Shown one piece after another: positions 10,673 to 20,299 of a DNA stretch of 64,000 nt. A program made the translations under genes and the position numbers. The stretch spans positions 248,001 to 312,000 of the forward strand of contig NZ_JAESVA010000005.1 in the NCBI RefSeq assembly GCF_020621385.1, given 5' to 3'. The number at the start of each line of letters is the position of its first letter. The stretch's first letter is position 1. The notes under the pieces are model-generated. The model saw nothing but the letters and a program-made list of their open reading frames with translations, ran no database searches and was not told the origin of the DNA. Source of the DNA: Acidisoma cellulosilyticum (GTDB lineage: Bacteria; Pseudomonadota; Alphaproteobacteria; Acetobacterales; Acetobacteraceae).

Positions 10673-10756
10673 GCGGGCAGGCCGGCCGCTACCCGCAGGG
10701 CCTTTCGCCAAGCGGGCCGTCAAGGCTAGTCCTTGGCAAGCATAATGGCCGCAGTG

Positions 10757-11221
10757 CTACTGTTTGTAGTGGTGGATGATCTCATCCTCGCGTGGCGCTG
10801 TATTGCCAGGATGGGGCGGCGGGTTGCTCGGTGGCGCCTGAGGGGCTTCCTTCATCAGCGCCACCTGCAGCGTTTCGAGTATCGTTTGCGGCATCGGTTT
10901 GGGCAGGCGAAAGGTCAGCGTCGCGCCCGATCCGAAGGTGACGGACATCGCGAGCGCTTCGGGTTCTTCGGGTATCGCCAAAAACTCGACCCAGGACGCA
11001 TTGAGGGCCTTCAGCGCGTGATTGCGCAGCTGCTCATCCCGGTCGAAACCGAGGCCCAGGCCGGCGGCGCGCGCCAGCAGGGGGGCTTCGCCGGTGGGCA
11101 GCGTCAGCCAAAAGGTCTGACCGGAAGCTGCTTCGACTTGCAGTAGTAATAATCTTTCTGGTTCAGAAATTTTAATATCGACAACTCTAACCAAGGAAAT
11201 CCCTGGAACCTGTGCGTTCAT
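10757..11221 (-). CDS. Unknown protein
   Basis: A 154-residue protein of unrecognised family. It has no signal peptide or membrane helix. The body is predicted mixed alpha/beta and the last 30 residues are rich in Pro (APQAPPSNPPPHPGN) and end in DEIIHHYKQ, probably disordered. The frame is open up to 11446, and that part includes a tandem 15-bp repeat encoding Pro/Ala units, so a longer start is possible; the ATG at 11221 was chosen because coding-like composition begins there. It converges on the MFS gene and is unlinked to the sugar importer. No function can be assigned. Confidence 0.55.
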   Translation of the reverse strand: MNAQVPGISLVRVVDIKISEPERLLLLQVEAASGQTFWLTLPTGEAPLLARAAGLGLGFDRDEQLRNHALKALNASWVEFLAIPEEPEALAMSVTFGSGATLTFRLPKPMPQTILETLQVALMKEAPQAPPSNPPPHPGNTAPREDEIIHHYKQ

Positions 11222-11321
11222 CGTTTTCTCGAAATTACCCTTTCCATCAGATACTCTTAACCTCATTGCCTGAACAGGTTCTTTGGGTCTAGTCCGCGGT
11301 AGAGCTTGCCGAAGGCAAGGC

Positions 11322-11366
11322 CTGGGCGCGGCTGGACTGGGCGCGGCCGGCCTGGGCGGGGCCGGC
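11322..11366. repeat. 15-bp tandem repeat, three units
   Basis: Three adjacent units read CTGGGCGCGGCTGGA, CTGGGCGCGGCCGGC and CTGGGCGGGGCCGGC. On the minus strand, in the frame of the unknown gene at 10757-11221, each unit encodes five residues of a Pro/Ala-rich stretch. It may be part of an N-terminal extension of that gene or a simple repeat upstream of it. Confidence 0.8.
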
Positions 11367-11604
11367 CTGCGGTGGGTCAGTTGAAGCGCTGGGCGCTGAT
11401 ATTCCACTGGACGCTCCATTCCCGACAGGCTTGGACGGTATGGCAATCATCGCGGCGAAGTTGAGTATTCAAAGAAAGACGGCGTCTGGACGACAATCCA
11501 GGGCGCGCAGGTTGACCCTGCGATCTGGGCAAGGCCGCGCCTAGCCGGCCGCGCCTAGCCGGCCACGCCCCGGCCCCTGCAGCCAGCCGGCCAGGCTTTT
11601 ATCA

Positions 11605-11619
11605 AAACCTGACAGATTC
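11605..11619. repeat. Solo terminal repeat of the small inverted-repeat family
   Basis: AAACCTGACAGATTC differs at two of 15 positions from the right end of the element at 43031-43224. The ten bases CCGGCCAGGC shortly before it also occur inside that element. No left end is visible, so this is a truncated or decayed copy. Confidence 0.5.
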
Positions 11620-11877
11620 TTGGGTAAGCCGGTTCAGGCCGTTGCCGGCATCTTGAATTTCATAGGACCCGGTTTATAGTATCCGTAACGAAAACGAGAA
11701 CCACATAAACGCTGCCAAACGGCCGTTATCGGACTGTCGCAGGCGGCAATTGGGCAATTGGGATGCGAATGAGCCGTTGCGGCGTCTGTTCTCCGAGCCT
11801 GGTCTGCGGCGGCGATTGGAACTTGGCTGCGCGCGCCTCCGATTTTGGCGTGATCGGCAGTGTCGATCTGGCAACAA

Positions 11878-13449
11878 ATGCTGGGTGCTGCCGGCGTGAC
11901 TGACCCGGCGGCCAGGCATTCCGACGCCCTCTTGGCTTGCGTCGCGGTCTCCAAGCAGTTCGGTGACGTGCAGGTGCTGTTTGATGTTTCCATCGCGCTG
12001 CATGCCGGTGAAGTTCATGCCTTGATCGGCGAGAACGGCGCCGGGAAGTCGACGCTCATGAAGATTCTGTCGGGCTATCTGCCGCCGACCGGGGGGGAAA
12101 TCGTCTTCGACGGCGCGGCGCGGCAATTTTCATCCAGTGAGGCCGCGGAGGACGCCGGAATCGTCCTCATCCACCAGGAATTCAATCTGGCGGAGCAGTT
12201 GACGGTCGAAGCCAATATCTTTCTCGGCCGAGAGATCAAGCGCGGCTTGTTTCTCGATGTCAAAACCATGCGTGCCCGTGCGCAGGCGCTGCTCGCCGCC
12301 CTTGAAACCAAGATCGATCCGACGGCGCGGGTGCAGGATCTTGCCGTGCCGGACAAGCAAATGGTGGAAATCGCCAAGGCCCTGGCACGGGACGCGCGGG
12401 TGCTGATCCTGGATGAGCCGACGGCGGTGCTGACGCCCAAGGAATCTCTTGTCCTGTTCCGCCAGATCGCCCGGCTGAAGGCCCAGGGTGTCGCCATTCT
12501 TTATACCTCGCACAAGCTCGACGAAGTGAGCGCCATTTCGGACAAAATTACCGTGCTGCGGGACGGGCGCCATGTCATCACGGCGCCTGCCGCGGACCTT
12601 ACCGAACATGACATGGCGCGCCAGATGGTCGGCCGTGATCTGTCCGAGCTATTTCCACCCAAACTGCCACCGATGGTTGCGGAGACGGTGCTGGAGGTCG
12701 CGGGGCTGTCGGTTCCCGGCTATGTCACGGATGCCTCCTTTCATCTGCGGCGCGGCGAAATCCTCGGTTTTGCGGGTCTGGTGGGGTCCGGGCGCACCGA
12801 ACTCATGGAAGGGCTCATGGGCCTGCGCCCTTCCGAAGGCGCGGTAAGCGTCATGGGCAAACCTGTCCATATTCGCAGTGCTGCGGATGCCGCGCGCCTC
12901 GGGCTTGCCTATCTAACGGAGGATCGCAAAGGCCGCGGTCTGCTATTGCGCAGCAGGATGCGACCCAACCTCACGCTGCTCGCCCTCGATCGTTTCTCGC
13001 GCATCCTGATCGATGAGGCGGCGGAAGATCGCGCGCTGGACCAGGCAATCCGCGAATTCGACATCCGTGCGCCGAGCCGGACGGTCGCCGTCGGCAATCT
13101 TTCGGGCGGTAACCAGCAAAAATTGCTGCTGGCCAAAACCATGCTGATCGAGCCGGAGATCGTCATCATCGACGAACCGACGCGCGGTATCGATATCGGC
13201 ACGAAGCAGCAGATCTACGGGTTCGTGCAGCGGCTCGCGGCCGCAGGCAAAAGCGTGATCGTCATCTCCTCCGAAATGGCAGAGGTCATCGGCCTCAGCC
13301 ATCGGGTGATGGTGATGCGCCTGGGCCGGATCACGGGGGAGCTGGAGGGTGAGGCGATCGGGGAGGAAAGCATTGTTCGCTATGCGATGGGACTGGACAG
13401 CATGACCAAGGATCATCGGGCGGAGGATAGGCTGCATGCCGCGCGCTGA
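11878..13449 (+). CDS. Sugar ABC transporter ATP-binding protein (RbsA/MglA/XylG type)
   Basis: A 523-residue cytoplasmic protein with two ABC domains, the standard layout for carbohydrate uptake transporters of the CUT2 class. Domain 1 has Walker [13 protein letters not shown] near residue 51 and Walker [13 protein letters not shown]. Domain 2 has the family's usual degenerate first motif [12 protein letters not shown], signature [13 protein letters not shown] and Walker [13 protein letters not shown]. The frame also allows a GTG start at 11860; neither start has a strong ribosome site. It overlaps the permease gene by 14 bases. The sugar cannot be named, because no catabolic gene or regulator adjoins it. 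Confidence 0.92.
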   Translation: MLGAAGVTDPAARHSDALLACVAVSKQFGDVQVLFDVSIALHAGEVHALIGENGAGKSTLMKILSGYLPPTGGEIVFDGAARQFSSSEAAEDAGIVLIHQEFNLAEQLTVEANIFLGREIKRGLFLDVKTMRARAQALLAALETKIDPTARVQDLAVPDKQMVEIAKALARDARVLILDEPTAVLTPKESLVLFRQIARLKAQGVAILYTSHKLDEVSAISDKITVLRDGRHVITAPAADLTEHDMARQMVGRDLSELFPPKLPPMVAETVLEVAGLSVPGYVTDASFHLRRGEILGFAGLVGSGRTELMEGLMGLRPSEGAVSVMGKPVHIRSAADAARLGLAYLTEDRKGRGLLLRSRMRPNLTLLALDRFSRILIDEAAEDRALDQAIREFDIRAPSRTVAVGNLSGGNQQKLLLAKTMLIEPEIVIIDEPTRGIDIGTKQQIYGFVQRLAAAGKSVIVISSEMAEVIGLSHRVMVMRLGRITGELEGEAIGEESIVRYAMGLDSMTKDHRAEDRLHAAR

Positions 13450-14458
13450 TCCGTCCTTGCCCGCAGCGGCCAATCCACCCGGAAGGGGACCCAAGCTCAG
13501 GCTCAATCTCCATCTTCTCGGTCCGCTTCTGGCTTTGATCCTGCTGGTCGTTCTGGGGGCCTCGCTCAACGGCAATTTCCTCAGCCCCGCGAATATCGCG
13601 AATGTGCTGGCGCGGTCGTCCTTCACGGGCATCATCGCTGTGGGCGCAACCTTCGTGATCACCTCCGGCGGGCTTGATCTGTCGGTCGGGTCGATGGCGG
13701 CCTTTCTCGCCGGGGTCATGATCATGGTGATCAACGCGCTGGTGCCGCAATTCGGTGTCGGCTTCGGTGTGATCGCCATCGGCATGGCGGTGGGCCTGGT
13801 GCTCGGCGCCTTGGCCGGCGTGGGCAACGGCTTGTTGATCACGCGCGGACGGATCGAGGCCTTCATCGTGACGCTCGGGACGATGGGGATCTTCCGCTCC
13901 CTCGTCACCTTCCTGGCCAATGGCGGCACGCTGTCGCTCAATTTTGATGTGATGGATGCCTATCGGCCGGCTTATTACGGCACGGTCGCCGGGATCCCGG
14001 TGCCGGTGATCGTGTTCGCGCTCGTCGCGATCCTGGGTGAGCTTGCAATGCGCCGCACGCCGTTCGGCCGTCATTGTTCGGCGATCGGCTCCAACGAGCA
14101 GGTGGCCCGCTACTCGGCCATTCATGTCGATCGTGTGCGATTGCTGACTTATGTGCTGCAGGGTGTGCTGGTTGCGGTGGCGACGCTGCTTTATGTGCCG
14201 CGTCTTGGCTCTGCCTCCAGCACGACCGGCGTGTTGTGGGAACTGGAAGCGATCGCCGCCGTCATCATCGGCGGCACGACATTGCGGGGTGGCTATGGTC
14301 GCGTCTGGGGTACGGTCATCGGCGTCGTCATCCTCAGCCTGATCGACAATATCCTGAACCTTACGAATGTCGTCAGCCCCTATCTCAATGGCGCCTTCCA
14401 GGGCGTCATCATCATTCTGGCCGTTTTGCTGCAACGAAGCCGGAGAGCGACCAGCTAG
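13436..14458 (+). CDS. Sugar ABC transporter permease (RbsC type)
   Basis: A 340-residue inner-membrane permease with 8-10 hydrophobic segments after a charged, Pro-rich 25-residue N-terminus. The conserved BPD_transp_2 segments are present: [19 protein letters not shown] near residue 75, [19 protein letters not shown] near 140, and [21 protein letters not shown] near 280. The ATG lies inside the end of the ATPase gene with a GGAGGA ribosome site at 13422, so the two are translationally coupled. It pairs with the ATPase to move one pentose or hexose. The binding protein follows 41 bases later. Confidence 0.93.
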   Translation: MPRADPSLPAAANPPGRGPKLRLNLHLLGPLLALILLVVLGASLNGNFLSPANIANVLARSSFTGIIAVGATFVITSGGLDLSVGSMAAFLAGVMIMVINALVPQFGVGFGVIAIGMAVGLVLGALAGVGNGLLITRGRIEAFIVTLGTMGIFRSLVTFLANGGTLSLNFDVMDAYRPAYYGTVAGIPVPVIVFALVAILGELAMRRTPFGRHCSAIGSNEQVARYSAIHVDRVRLLTYVLQGVLVAVATLLYVPRLGSASSTTGVLWELEAIAAVIIGGTTLRGGYGRVWGTVIGVVILSLIDNILNLTNVVSPYLNGAFQGVIIILAVLLQRSRRATS

Positions 14459-14499
14459 ACGAAGCCCAAAGGGCTCATCATTTCAGGGAGGATAAAACG

Positions 14500-15456
14500 A
14501 TGCGTTTTCGACATATGCTGATGGCGGCGGCCGCTGTGACGGCTATGGCACTCAGTCCGTCCGCCTTCGCCCAGGACAAGACCTATACCATCGGTGTCTC
14601 GGTGCCTTCCGCCGATCATGGCTGGACCGGCGGCGTGGATTACTTCGCGCAGCAGACCATCGCCTCGCTCAGCAAGACTTACCCCAACCTCAAATTCGTG
14701 CTCGCGACCGCCGGCGATCCCGGCAAGCAGGCGTCGGATCTGGAGGATATGGTCGCCACCCGCAATATCGACGCCTTGGTCATTCTGCCCGGCGATCCGG
14801 ATGCGCTGACCTCTCCCATCATGCGGGTCAAGAAGGCGGGCAAGTTCGTGACGGTGGTGGACCGCAAGCTGTCGCAGCCCGGCGTCGAGGATCTGTATGT
14901 CGCGGGTGACAATCCCGGCCTTGGCCGCACGACGGGTGAGTATTTCGTGTCGCGCTTCCCTGACGGCGGCAATATCGTGGTGCTGCGCGGGCTGCCTATC
15001 CCGATCGACAAGGAGCGGGTGGATGCCTTCAATCAGGCCATCGCCAATAGCAAGATCAAGGTTCTGGCCAGCCAATTCGCCAATTGGAACCGAGACGACG
15101 GGTTCAAGGTGATGCAGGACTTCCTGTCGCGTTTCCCCAAGATCGATGCCGTCTGGGCGCAGGATGACGACACGGCCATCGGCGCGATCGCCGCCATCAA
15201 ACAGGCGCATCGTGAGAATCAGATCTGGGTCGTGGGCGGCGCGGGCATGAAGCAGGCCATCAAACAGGTGATGGATGGCAGCAAGCTGGTGCCGATCGAT
15301 GTCGGTTATGACCCCGGCATGGTCGGCACTGCGATTGAGTTGACGGCTCTGAAGTTCGAGACGGGCCTGCCGATGCGCGGCAGTTTCATCGTGCGGTCGC
15401 CGTTGATCACACAGGCGAACGCGGCGGAATATTATCACCCCGACTCCCCGTACTGA
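14500..15456 (+). CDS. Sugar ABC transporter periplasmic binding protein
   Basis: A 318-residue secreted protein of the Peripla_BP_4 (RbsB-like) family. The signal peptide covers about residues 1-25 ([20 protein letters not shown]) with cleavage after AFA. The mature part starts with [20 protein letters not shown], the first strand and ligand loop of this family, and has the hinge region [18 protein letters not shown] near 95. An AGGGAGG ribosome site at 14485-14491 supports the ATG. It is the last gene of the three-gene importer and is followed by a strong hairpin. Specificity is unknown; some relatives bind ribose, xylose or rhamnose. Confidence 0.93.
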   Translation: MRFRHMLMAAAAVTAMALSPSAFAQDKTYTIGVSVPSADHGWTGGVDYFAQQTIASLSKTYPNLKFVLATAGDPGKQASDLEDMVATRNIDALVILPGDPDALTSPIMRVKKAGKFVTVVDRKLSQPGVEDLYVAGDNPGLGRTTGEYFVSRFPDGGNIVVLRGLPIPIDKERVDAFNQAIANSKIKVLASQFANWNRDDGFKVMQDFLSRFPKIDAVWAQDDDTAIGAIAAIKQAHRENQIWVVGGAGMKQAIKQVMDGSKLVPIDVGYDPGMVGTAIELTALKFETGLPMRGSFIVRSPLITQANAAEYYHPDSPY

Positions 15457-15475
15457 TCGTCAGGGTCGCCCGAGG

Positions 15476-15513
15476 GGCTGCAGGCAGCGCCTGCAGCCGA
15501 AACCGCTTGGTTT
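15476..15513 (+). terminator. Terminator of the sugar importer operon
   Basis: A perfect 10-bp stem GGCTGCAGGC/GCCTGCAGCC with a 3-base loop (15476-15498) is followed by a second small stem AAACC-GCTT-GGTTT (15500-15513) and TTTAT. It lies 20 bp past the binding-protein stop and is probably intrinsic, though the T-run is short. Confidence 0.6.
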
Positions 15514-15558
15514 TATGTCTGATGTCCGGCGTGACTGGGCGCGCGCCGGGTCAGGAAA

Positions 15559-15732
15559 TCAGGACTGCTCCAAGACGCCGTGGGGCAATTCGATCTCATG
15601 CTCCTCACCGGTCTGTTCGCCGTCCAATATGCGAACCCGCGCCCGGGTCGCGGACAGGATGGCGGTGATCGAAGCCATGACCGTCGATTCCTGTTCGGTA
15701 ATCACGATCTCGTCGCCCACTCTTTTGAGCAT
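15559..15732 (-). CDS. Possible 57-residue protein
   Basis: An ATG with AGAGG nine bases upstream opens a 57-codon frame with GC-rich third positions like those of real genes here. The product starts MLKRVGDEIVITEQE and ends IELPHGVLEQS; it has no membrane segment. The start recalls CsrA (KRVGDEIVI against RKVGEEIVI), but the RNA-binding C-terminal region of CsrA is not recognisable, so no such function is claimed. It lies alone between the sugar importer and a lipoprotein gene. It may be a small unknown protein or a chance frame. Confidence 0.35.
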   Translation of the reverse strand: MLKRVGDEIVITEQESTVMASITAILSATRARVRILDGEQTGEEHEIELPHGVLEQS

Positions 15733-16036
15733 GCCTATCGACCTCTGCCATTTTCATTGGTTGGGTGGTTGGAATTCGTTCAAGGGGATAGGCAAGGCGC
15801 GGATAATACGCGGCCCGGGCTCTCACGACAATCGGTCCGACGTCCGTCACCGGATCAGTCAGTCGGGGACCGCCGAGTGCCGCTCTCAGCGATGGAATTT
15901 GCGGTCCGCCATCACAATCGAGCAATCGAGACCGATCCACGCGCCTAACCGTTCCCTGTCTCGCGGCAAGCCGGCTAGGGTCAAACGGATCGGATCGGCT
16001 GTCATCAACCCCAGCCGATGGCGTGGAGGGATGATA

Positions 16037-16291
16037 ATGGCCTGGAAACGAACAGCCTTTCTATTGGCCGCCGCGTCGCTGGCGGGATGCGCGAGCGCGC
16101 AAAGGGCTTCGCTGCCGGATGGCCGTCCGGGCTATAAGGTGAGCTGCAGCGGCATCCAGCACACGCTGGCCGATTGCGACGCCAAAGCGGCCAAGGTCTG
16201 CCCGACCGGCTATGACATCGCCTCGAAGGATCTGACCACGACCGTGCTGAACCCCTTCCAGCGGTCAATGCTGGTCAGTTGCCGGATGTAG
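16037..16291 (+). CDS. Small putative lipoprotein
   Basis: An 84-residue protein with a short positively charged start (MAWKRTAFLL), a hydrophobic segment and the lipobox SLAGC, so the mature protein would be a lipid-anchored peptide beginning at Cys 17-18. The mature part has several Cys (KVSCSGIQHTLADCDAKAAKVCPTGYD), possibly disulphide-bonded in the periplasm. Two ATGs are in frame at 16031 and 16037; the second has correct spacing to GGAGGG. It resembles the many short unknown lipoproteins of proteobacteria; no function is known. Confidence 0.7.
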   Translation: MAWKRTAFLLAAASLAGCASAQRASLPDGRPGYKVSCSGIQHTLADCDAKAAKVCPTGYDIASKDLTTTVLNPFQRSMLVSCRM

Positions 16292-16327
16292 TTGGCCCTG
16301 GCTGACCGATGCCGCACCTGAAAGCGC

Positions 16328-17887
16328 TCAGGTAGAAGCCACCGTCCCGTTGGCAGGGTTTTGCTCTTCGACGGCATCGATCTTGCCCTCGGAGAGGCGG
16401 ACGATCCGATCCGCGCCCGCCCCCTTCGCCAGAGGCTCGCCGAAACCAACCGGCATCAGATGCGTATCGAGGAAGGATTTCGACAGTTTCGCCATCGGCA
16501 GGGATTTCGTCACGCCGAAGACCGCCGCCGCCACACCCTGCGTGGCCCCCGCGAAGCGGCCGAGTGCCGAGATGAACCCCAGCGCCGCGCCCACGCCCAA
16601 AGCCTCTTTCGATCCGGCAAAGGCAATCGCGGCGAAACAGGTCAGCAGCATCAGCGGCTCCCAGACGCTCGCGACCGTCGAATAGGCGTTGGAAAGGCTT
16701 GTGGAGCGCATGATACGCGACTGAAAGGCGAGGAAATTCTGCGCCCATTGAATGAAGCTGGCGCGTTCGCCCGCCATGGCGCGGACCACCGGAACCAGCT
16801 GCACCAGATCATAGACGAAGGCGAGGACGATGATGTCCATCCGTTCGCCTTCGTAAATCGCGCGGAACTGGCGCCATCCGAAGACGGCGGCGATGACCGA
16901 CAGCAGAAGTCCCAGAACCATGGCAACGGCGGCGGCCTGTAACTGGAAAAACGCCATGACCACGGCCGCGACCAGGCCGTTGACGAGCGCGACGCCCCCC
17001 GAGATGGCGAAATGCACCATGTCGCTGCGAAACTTGGCGATGCTTTCAAGCTGCGTCGCCAGAATAACGGGCGTCGATTTGCGGAAGGCATCCGCGGGCA
17101 GACGCATGGCGCGGTCCACCAATGCGGCTTGCAGATCAAGGCCGGAACGGGCTTCCAAGCGCGACAGGGCGAATTTCTGCCCCATCTGAAACAAGGCCTG
17201 ACAGATCAACGCGACCAGCAGGGCCGCGATCGGCGCGCCGCCGATTGTCACTTGCCCGTCCTCGGGCGCGAGGGTGCCGGCGATCAGGTTGAGAAGCAGG
17301 CTTTTGCCGCTGCCCGGCGGCCCGCTGATGGCGACGATCTCACCCGGCTGGCTGATCTCGAAGGTCAAGCCCTGCAGCAAGGGAATGCCGTGCGCGTCGG
17401 TCAGCGTGACTTTGTCCAGCGCGACCGTTCCCGCCAACCGGCCTCCGCTTTCCTGCGATGCGCTCTGGGGCATATCGGCTTTCAATACGTCTTGAAGACG
17501 AACGACCGCGCTCGACGCCGATTGCAAGGCAGCACCCGCCCCGGTCAGCCGGTTGAGCGGGTTGGCAAACAGTTCGGCAAGCATCTGAAAGGCGACCAGA
17601 TCGCCATAGGTCAGGCGGGCATGGATGATCTCAAGCGCGCCGATGCCCAATACCACGAGGCTCATTCCGTGCTGCGTGAAGACGGTCACGCATTCGAGGA
17701 TGATCTTGAGCCGTTCCGAGGCCTGTTCCGCATTCGCAAGGCGCAGGCGCTGGTCCATCAGCCGGTCGAACAGCATGCCTTCGTCGCCGCTGGCCCTTGC
17801 TTCCTCAAGGATACCCATGGCCTGGATATCGGTGCCATGTTCCGCATTTCTTTCTTGAAGAGTGAGCGCGGCGATGGACGTTTTCAT
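16328..17887 (-). pseudogene. Remnant of NHLM-type bacteriocin ABC exporters
   Basis: An open frame of about 519 codons made from parts of two ABC exporters of the NHLM bacteriocin system. The first third matches the end of a membrane domain (IGALEIIHARLTYGDLVAFQ) and the start of an ATPase domain with Walker A SGPPGSGKSLLLN. About 25 residues later, near 17230, it jumps to the membrane domain of a second exporter (QALFQMGQKFALSRLEARSG). That in turn jumps near 16430 to the last part of an ATPase (GADRIVRLSEGKI). Signature motif, Walker B and the peptidase domain are all missing. The 5' end overlaps the divergent DUF429 gene by 14 bases. It cannot be a working pump; it is most likely a decayed exporter kept in frame by chance. 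Confidence 0.7.
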
Positions 17888-18719
17888 TGGCTTCGATTCT
17901 GCCTGGACCGATAATGCGAAGGCGCCCGGTGCCATCTGCGCTGTTGCGATGGACGGGACTAGTCCGATCGCCTTTTACCCTCCTCAACTAGCCTCCTTCG
18001 ATCAAGCCTTGGCCTTCATTCAGCAAGTGCGCTCCAAGGATGGCGTCACTTTGATGGCGCTCGATCAGCCGACGATTGTCCCCAATGCCACGGGTATGAG
18101 GCCGGTGGAGCGCGCGGCGGCTTCGCTGATCTCCTGGCTTGGCGGCGGCGTGCAGCCGTCGAATACTGGCCGTGTCGGCATGTTCTGCGCGGATTCGCCT
18201 GTCTGGCGGTTCCTGTCCGAACTGGGCGCTTTGGAAGACCCGGAGCAAGCCCGGATTGCGACGCAAGGCACCTTCATCATGGAGGCCTTCCCAGCCATAT
18301 CACTGGCCTCTTTCGAGGCATCCTTCTTCGGCCGGCTCTCTGGCCCACGCTACAACCCGGATCGGCGCAAAACCTTCCGGCTGGCAGATTGGGGCAGAGT
18401 GGCTCGCGCTGCCGGGGCGCAGGCCGAAGCCCTGGGCTGTGCCGATCTGGCCGCCTGGTGCCGTGACGCGGCGGCTATTCCTCAGCCGCGCAAGGCTGAT
18501 CAGGATAGGTTGGATGCGGCGCTTTGCACGCTCATTGCCTTTCGCTGGCGGCGTATGCCGCGGTCTGACTCGCTGCTGCTTGGTGATTTGCGAACGGGTT
18601 ATATGGTCCTGCCGGCGAGCGAGGATGTGCACGCGAAACTGGCGATCGCTTCGGCACGCTTCGGCGTTCCCGTCGACGGCAGATTAATATGCCCAAGTAC
18701 AGGTTGGCCCCGCTCATGA
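17874..18719 (+). CDS. DUF429 family protein, predicted RNase H-fold nuclease
   Basis: A 281-residue protein. The first strand MDVFIGFDSAWTDN carries the conserved Asp of an RNase H-like fold; further conserved segments are LMALDQPTIVPNATGMRPVE near 65, EAFPAISLASF near 140 and the end QDRLDAALCTLIAFRWRR near 220, with Asp residues fitting a metal site. DUF429 members are annotated as predicted nucleases from fold comparison, without a proven role. A GTG at 17862 is also possible. It overlaps the start of the exporter relic on the other strand, consistent with an insertion or rearrangement joining them. Confidence 0.75.
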   Translation: MDVFIGFDSAWTDNAKAPGAICAVAMDGTSPIAFYPPQLASFDQALAFIQQVRSKDGVTLMALDQPTIVPNATGMRPVERAAASLISWLGGGVQPSNTGRVGMFCADSPVWRFLSELGALEDPEQARIATQGTFIMEAFPAISLASFEASFFGRLSGPRYNPDRRKTFRLADWGRVARAAGAQAEALGCADLAAWCRDAAAIPQPRKADQDRLDAALCTLIAFRWRRMPRSDSLLLGDLRTGYMVLPASEDVHAKLAIASARFGVPVDGRLICPSTGWPRS

Positions 18720-18800
18720 CAGCCTTCGCAAAGGCCGTGTCAGAGGCAGCAGCTTTCACCGGCTTCTTTGCTCATCCGATATGAGGAGGTAACTGAGGGC

Positions 18801-19445
18801 TCAAAGTGCATTTTTCTTGTGGTTAAGTTCGTCTGCTTTATATTCAGCGAGACCGGCAAGGTGCCAATACGTGAGTGTCCAGTAAGCGGCGTCTCGTCCG
18901 CTTTCAAGTTCGCCTTCCTTCATGGACAGCGTGATCTGGACAATATCTGTGCTGAACAAGGTGTCCCTGAGCGTGGTATCGGCGGGTTCGCGCCCAAACC
19001 ATCTCCCTGCCGCGACGGTCTCACGGCCAGGGCCGTACAGATCGGACAGGAGCGAGGATAATTCCCTGTAGCGTGTCATGACACTATCGGTCTCTCCGGT
19101 CATGCCCGCAGCATAGACACCGAAGAGCTTATCTCTAAATCCAAGAAATAAGTCGATTTCATTGGTATCATCGGGCGCATCCGGCAACTTCACATTCCCG
19201 CAGCTGATGCCATCATCGCGAATGTCTTTAGCATTACAGTTGTTGTATCCCGAATCGTATGCGCCGCCGTTCTCGAGATAAGTGACGTCGTCAGCACTCA
19301 TACCCCAGGTCAGCCCGAATGGCGCCTTATCGTTCTGTGGAGCGGCGGTGGGTTGTTGGGCACTCGTCTGTCCAATCGGTAGCAACACTGACATCGTCAG
19401 GCCAGCAAGGAGGACTTGTCGGCGCAGCAGCGTCGTTCGGGTCAT
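18801..19445 (-). CDS. Secreted protein of unknown function
   Basis: A 214-residue protein with a signal peptide (about residues 1-29, ending GQTSAQ). The mature domain begins with PFGLTWGMSADDVTYLE, a pattern seen in several unrelated-looking periplasmic unknowns in which a short helix follows FGLxWGMS. Two Cys residues (near 70 and 82) could form a disulphide. Local GC content is lower than in the flanking genes, suggesting acquisition. Its ATG overlaps the preceding small frame by four bases (ATGA). The function is not recognised. Confidence 0.7.
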   Translation of the reverse strand: MTRTTLLRRQVLLAGLTMSVLLPIGQTSAQQPTAAPQNDKAPFGLTWGMSADDVTYLENGGAYDSGYNNCNAKDIRDDGISCGNVKLPDAPDDTNEIDLFLGFRDKLFGVYAAGMTGETDSVMTRYRELSSLLSDLYGPGRETVAAGRWFGREPADTTLRDTLFSTDIVQITLSMKEGELESGRDAAYWTLTYWHLAGLAEYKADELNHKKNAL

Positions 19446-19651
19446 GAGAAGGCCCCTTTGATTACGACCGGCTTACCAGACGAAGCTAGCGGCCAATTCC
19501 AAAGATTGTAATGCCGGGCAAAATGTTGGGCGAAATTCATACTATCCCTGACACTCCGATAAACTCCTGCGAATGTGGCATTTGATACCCACAACATAGC
19601 TAAGACGACGTCTATTCGCATCCAGTCATTTACTTTCCGATGGGTTGTCAA
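19442..19651 (-). CDS. Possible small protein upstream of the secreted protein
   Basis: A 69-codon frame whose stop overlaps the next start as ATGA, the arrangement of a coupled gene pair. The product has one moderately hydrophobic stretch (IDVVLAMLWVSNATFAGVY) and no recognised motif. The region is comparatively AT-rich. The overlap argues for a gene, the lack of any motif against it. Confidence 0.3.
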   Translation of the reverse strand: MTTHRKVNDWMRIDVVLAMLWVSNATFAGVYRSVRDSMNFAQHFARHYNLWNWPLASSGKPVVIKGAFS

Positions 19652-19731
19652 GGCTTACTCCGTTCATCGGAATCGTTCCAATTTAGTATAATGCTCGAGG
19701 TCAGGGAGGAAACTCTCTTAGCGGCTTTTAT

Positions 19732-20090
19732 TTAGCGATCGCTTTTGCTCTCGACTGCTGCGACCGATAAGCCACGAGCCATGTTATGACAACGGTGGGC
19801 ATCATGGGCGAAGACATCCGCGACTTCATGGTCACGGATGTCGAGCGGCGCTTCAGTCGTCTCAATCGCTTGCCGCGGACTATTGAATGGCTGACCGACA
19901 ACGGCTCCTGCTACATGGCGGCCGACACGCGTCGGTTTGCGCGCGAGATCGGCTTCCTTCCTTTGCGGACGCCGATTGGAAGCCCGCAATCCAGTGGATG
20001 GCCGAAGCTTTCGTGCGAATCTTCAAACGCGATTATGTGGCGTTCAATCCCTAGCCAGACGCCGCGACCGTCATCCATCTTGACCGTTGA
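19732..20090 (+). pseudogene. IS3-family transposase relic
   Basis: A remnant of the integrase-core (OrfB) part of an IS3-type transposase. LAIAFALDCCDR is followed by a stop codon (TAA 19768-19770) where relatives have Glu, then the frame continues through VTDVERRFSRLN and WLTDNGSCYMAADTRRFA, which includes the second catalytic Asp. After PIGSPQSSG near 19995 one base is missing, and the expected MAEAFVRIFKRDYVAFNP with the catalytic Glu continues in another frame and meets a further stop. No inverted repeats or OrfA were found. It is a dead fragment beside tRNA-Arg. Confidence 0.75.
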
Positions 20091-20299
20091 GCGGGAAGCC
20101 CCGATCGATCAGTGCTTGTGCTGACGCTGTTAAATCGTCGCGATTGGAAGACATCAGCTTGATTAGGAGAAGATGGGAGGTAGAGAGCAAGGCCAATGGA
20201 GCTTCGCCGCGCTAAAAGGGCAACGCTCGCCTCGCCACCTATCTGCTACCTAGCTTCTTTAGCTCGGTAACGTCCTCGGGCTTAACGCATTGAAAACGC

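Larger units (their letters stand above)
11222..11877. other. Repeat-bearing intergenic region
   Basis: No supported gene is seen in these 650 bases. They hold a 15-bp tandem repeat (11322-11366), a short tandem duplication of GCGCCTAGCCGGCC around 11537-11564, and one isolated end of the inverted-repeat element family (11605-11619). A short plus-strand frame around 11403-11544 has protein-like sequence (VEYSKKDGVWTTIQGAQVDP) but no start codon and is not recognised. Confidence 0.5.

Noticed and set aside
8810..10723. 637-codon open frame on the minus strand
   Set aside because: It lies opposite two well-supported MFS genes and its translation is the Arg/His/Asp-rich mixture that GC-rich genes produce on the opposite strand.
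10676..10756. Hairpin-like sequence between the MFS gene and the unknown gene
   Set aside because: Stems are short (AAGG/CCTT) and no T-run follows, so it was not called a terminator.
15605..15940. 111-codon minus-strand frame beside the 57-codon frame
   Set aside because: Arg/Asp-rich artefact in another frame; the 57-codon frame has the better start and codon use.
17862..18719. DUF429 gene as part of a defence or toxin system
   Set aside because: Although predicted to be nuclease-like, it has no defence-gene neighbours; only a decayed exporter and unknown genes adjoin it.
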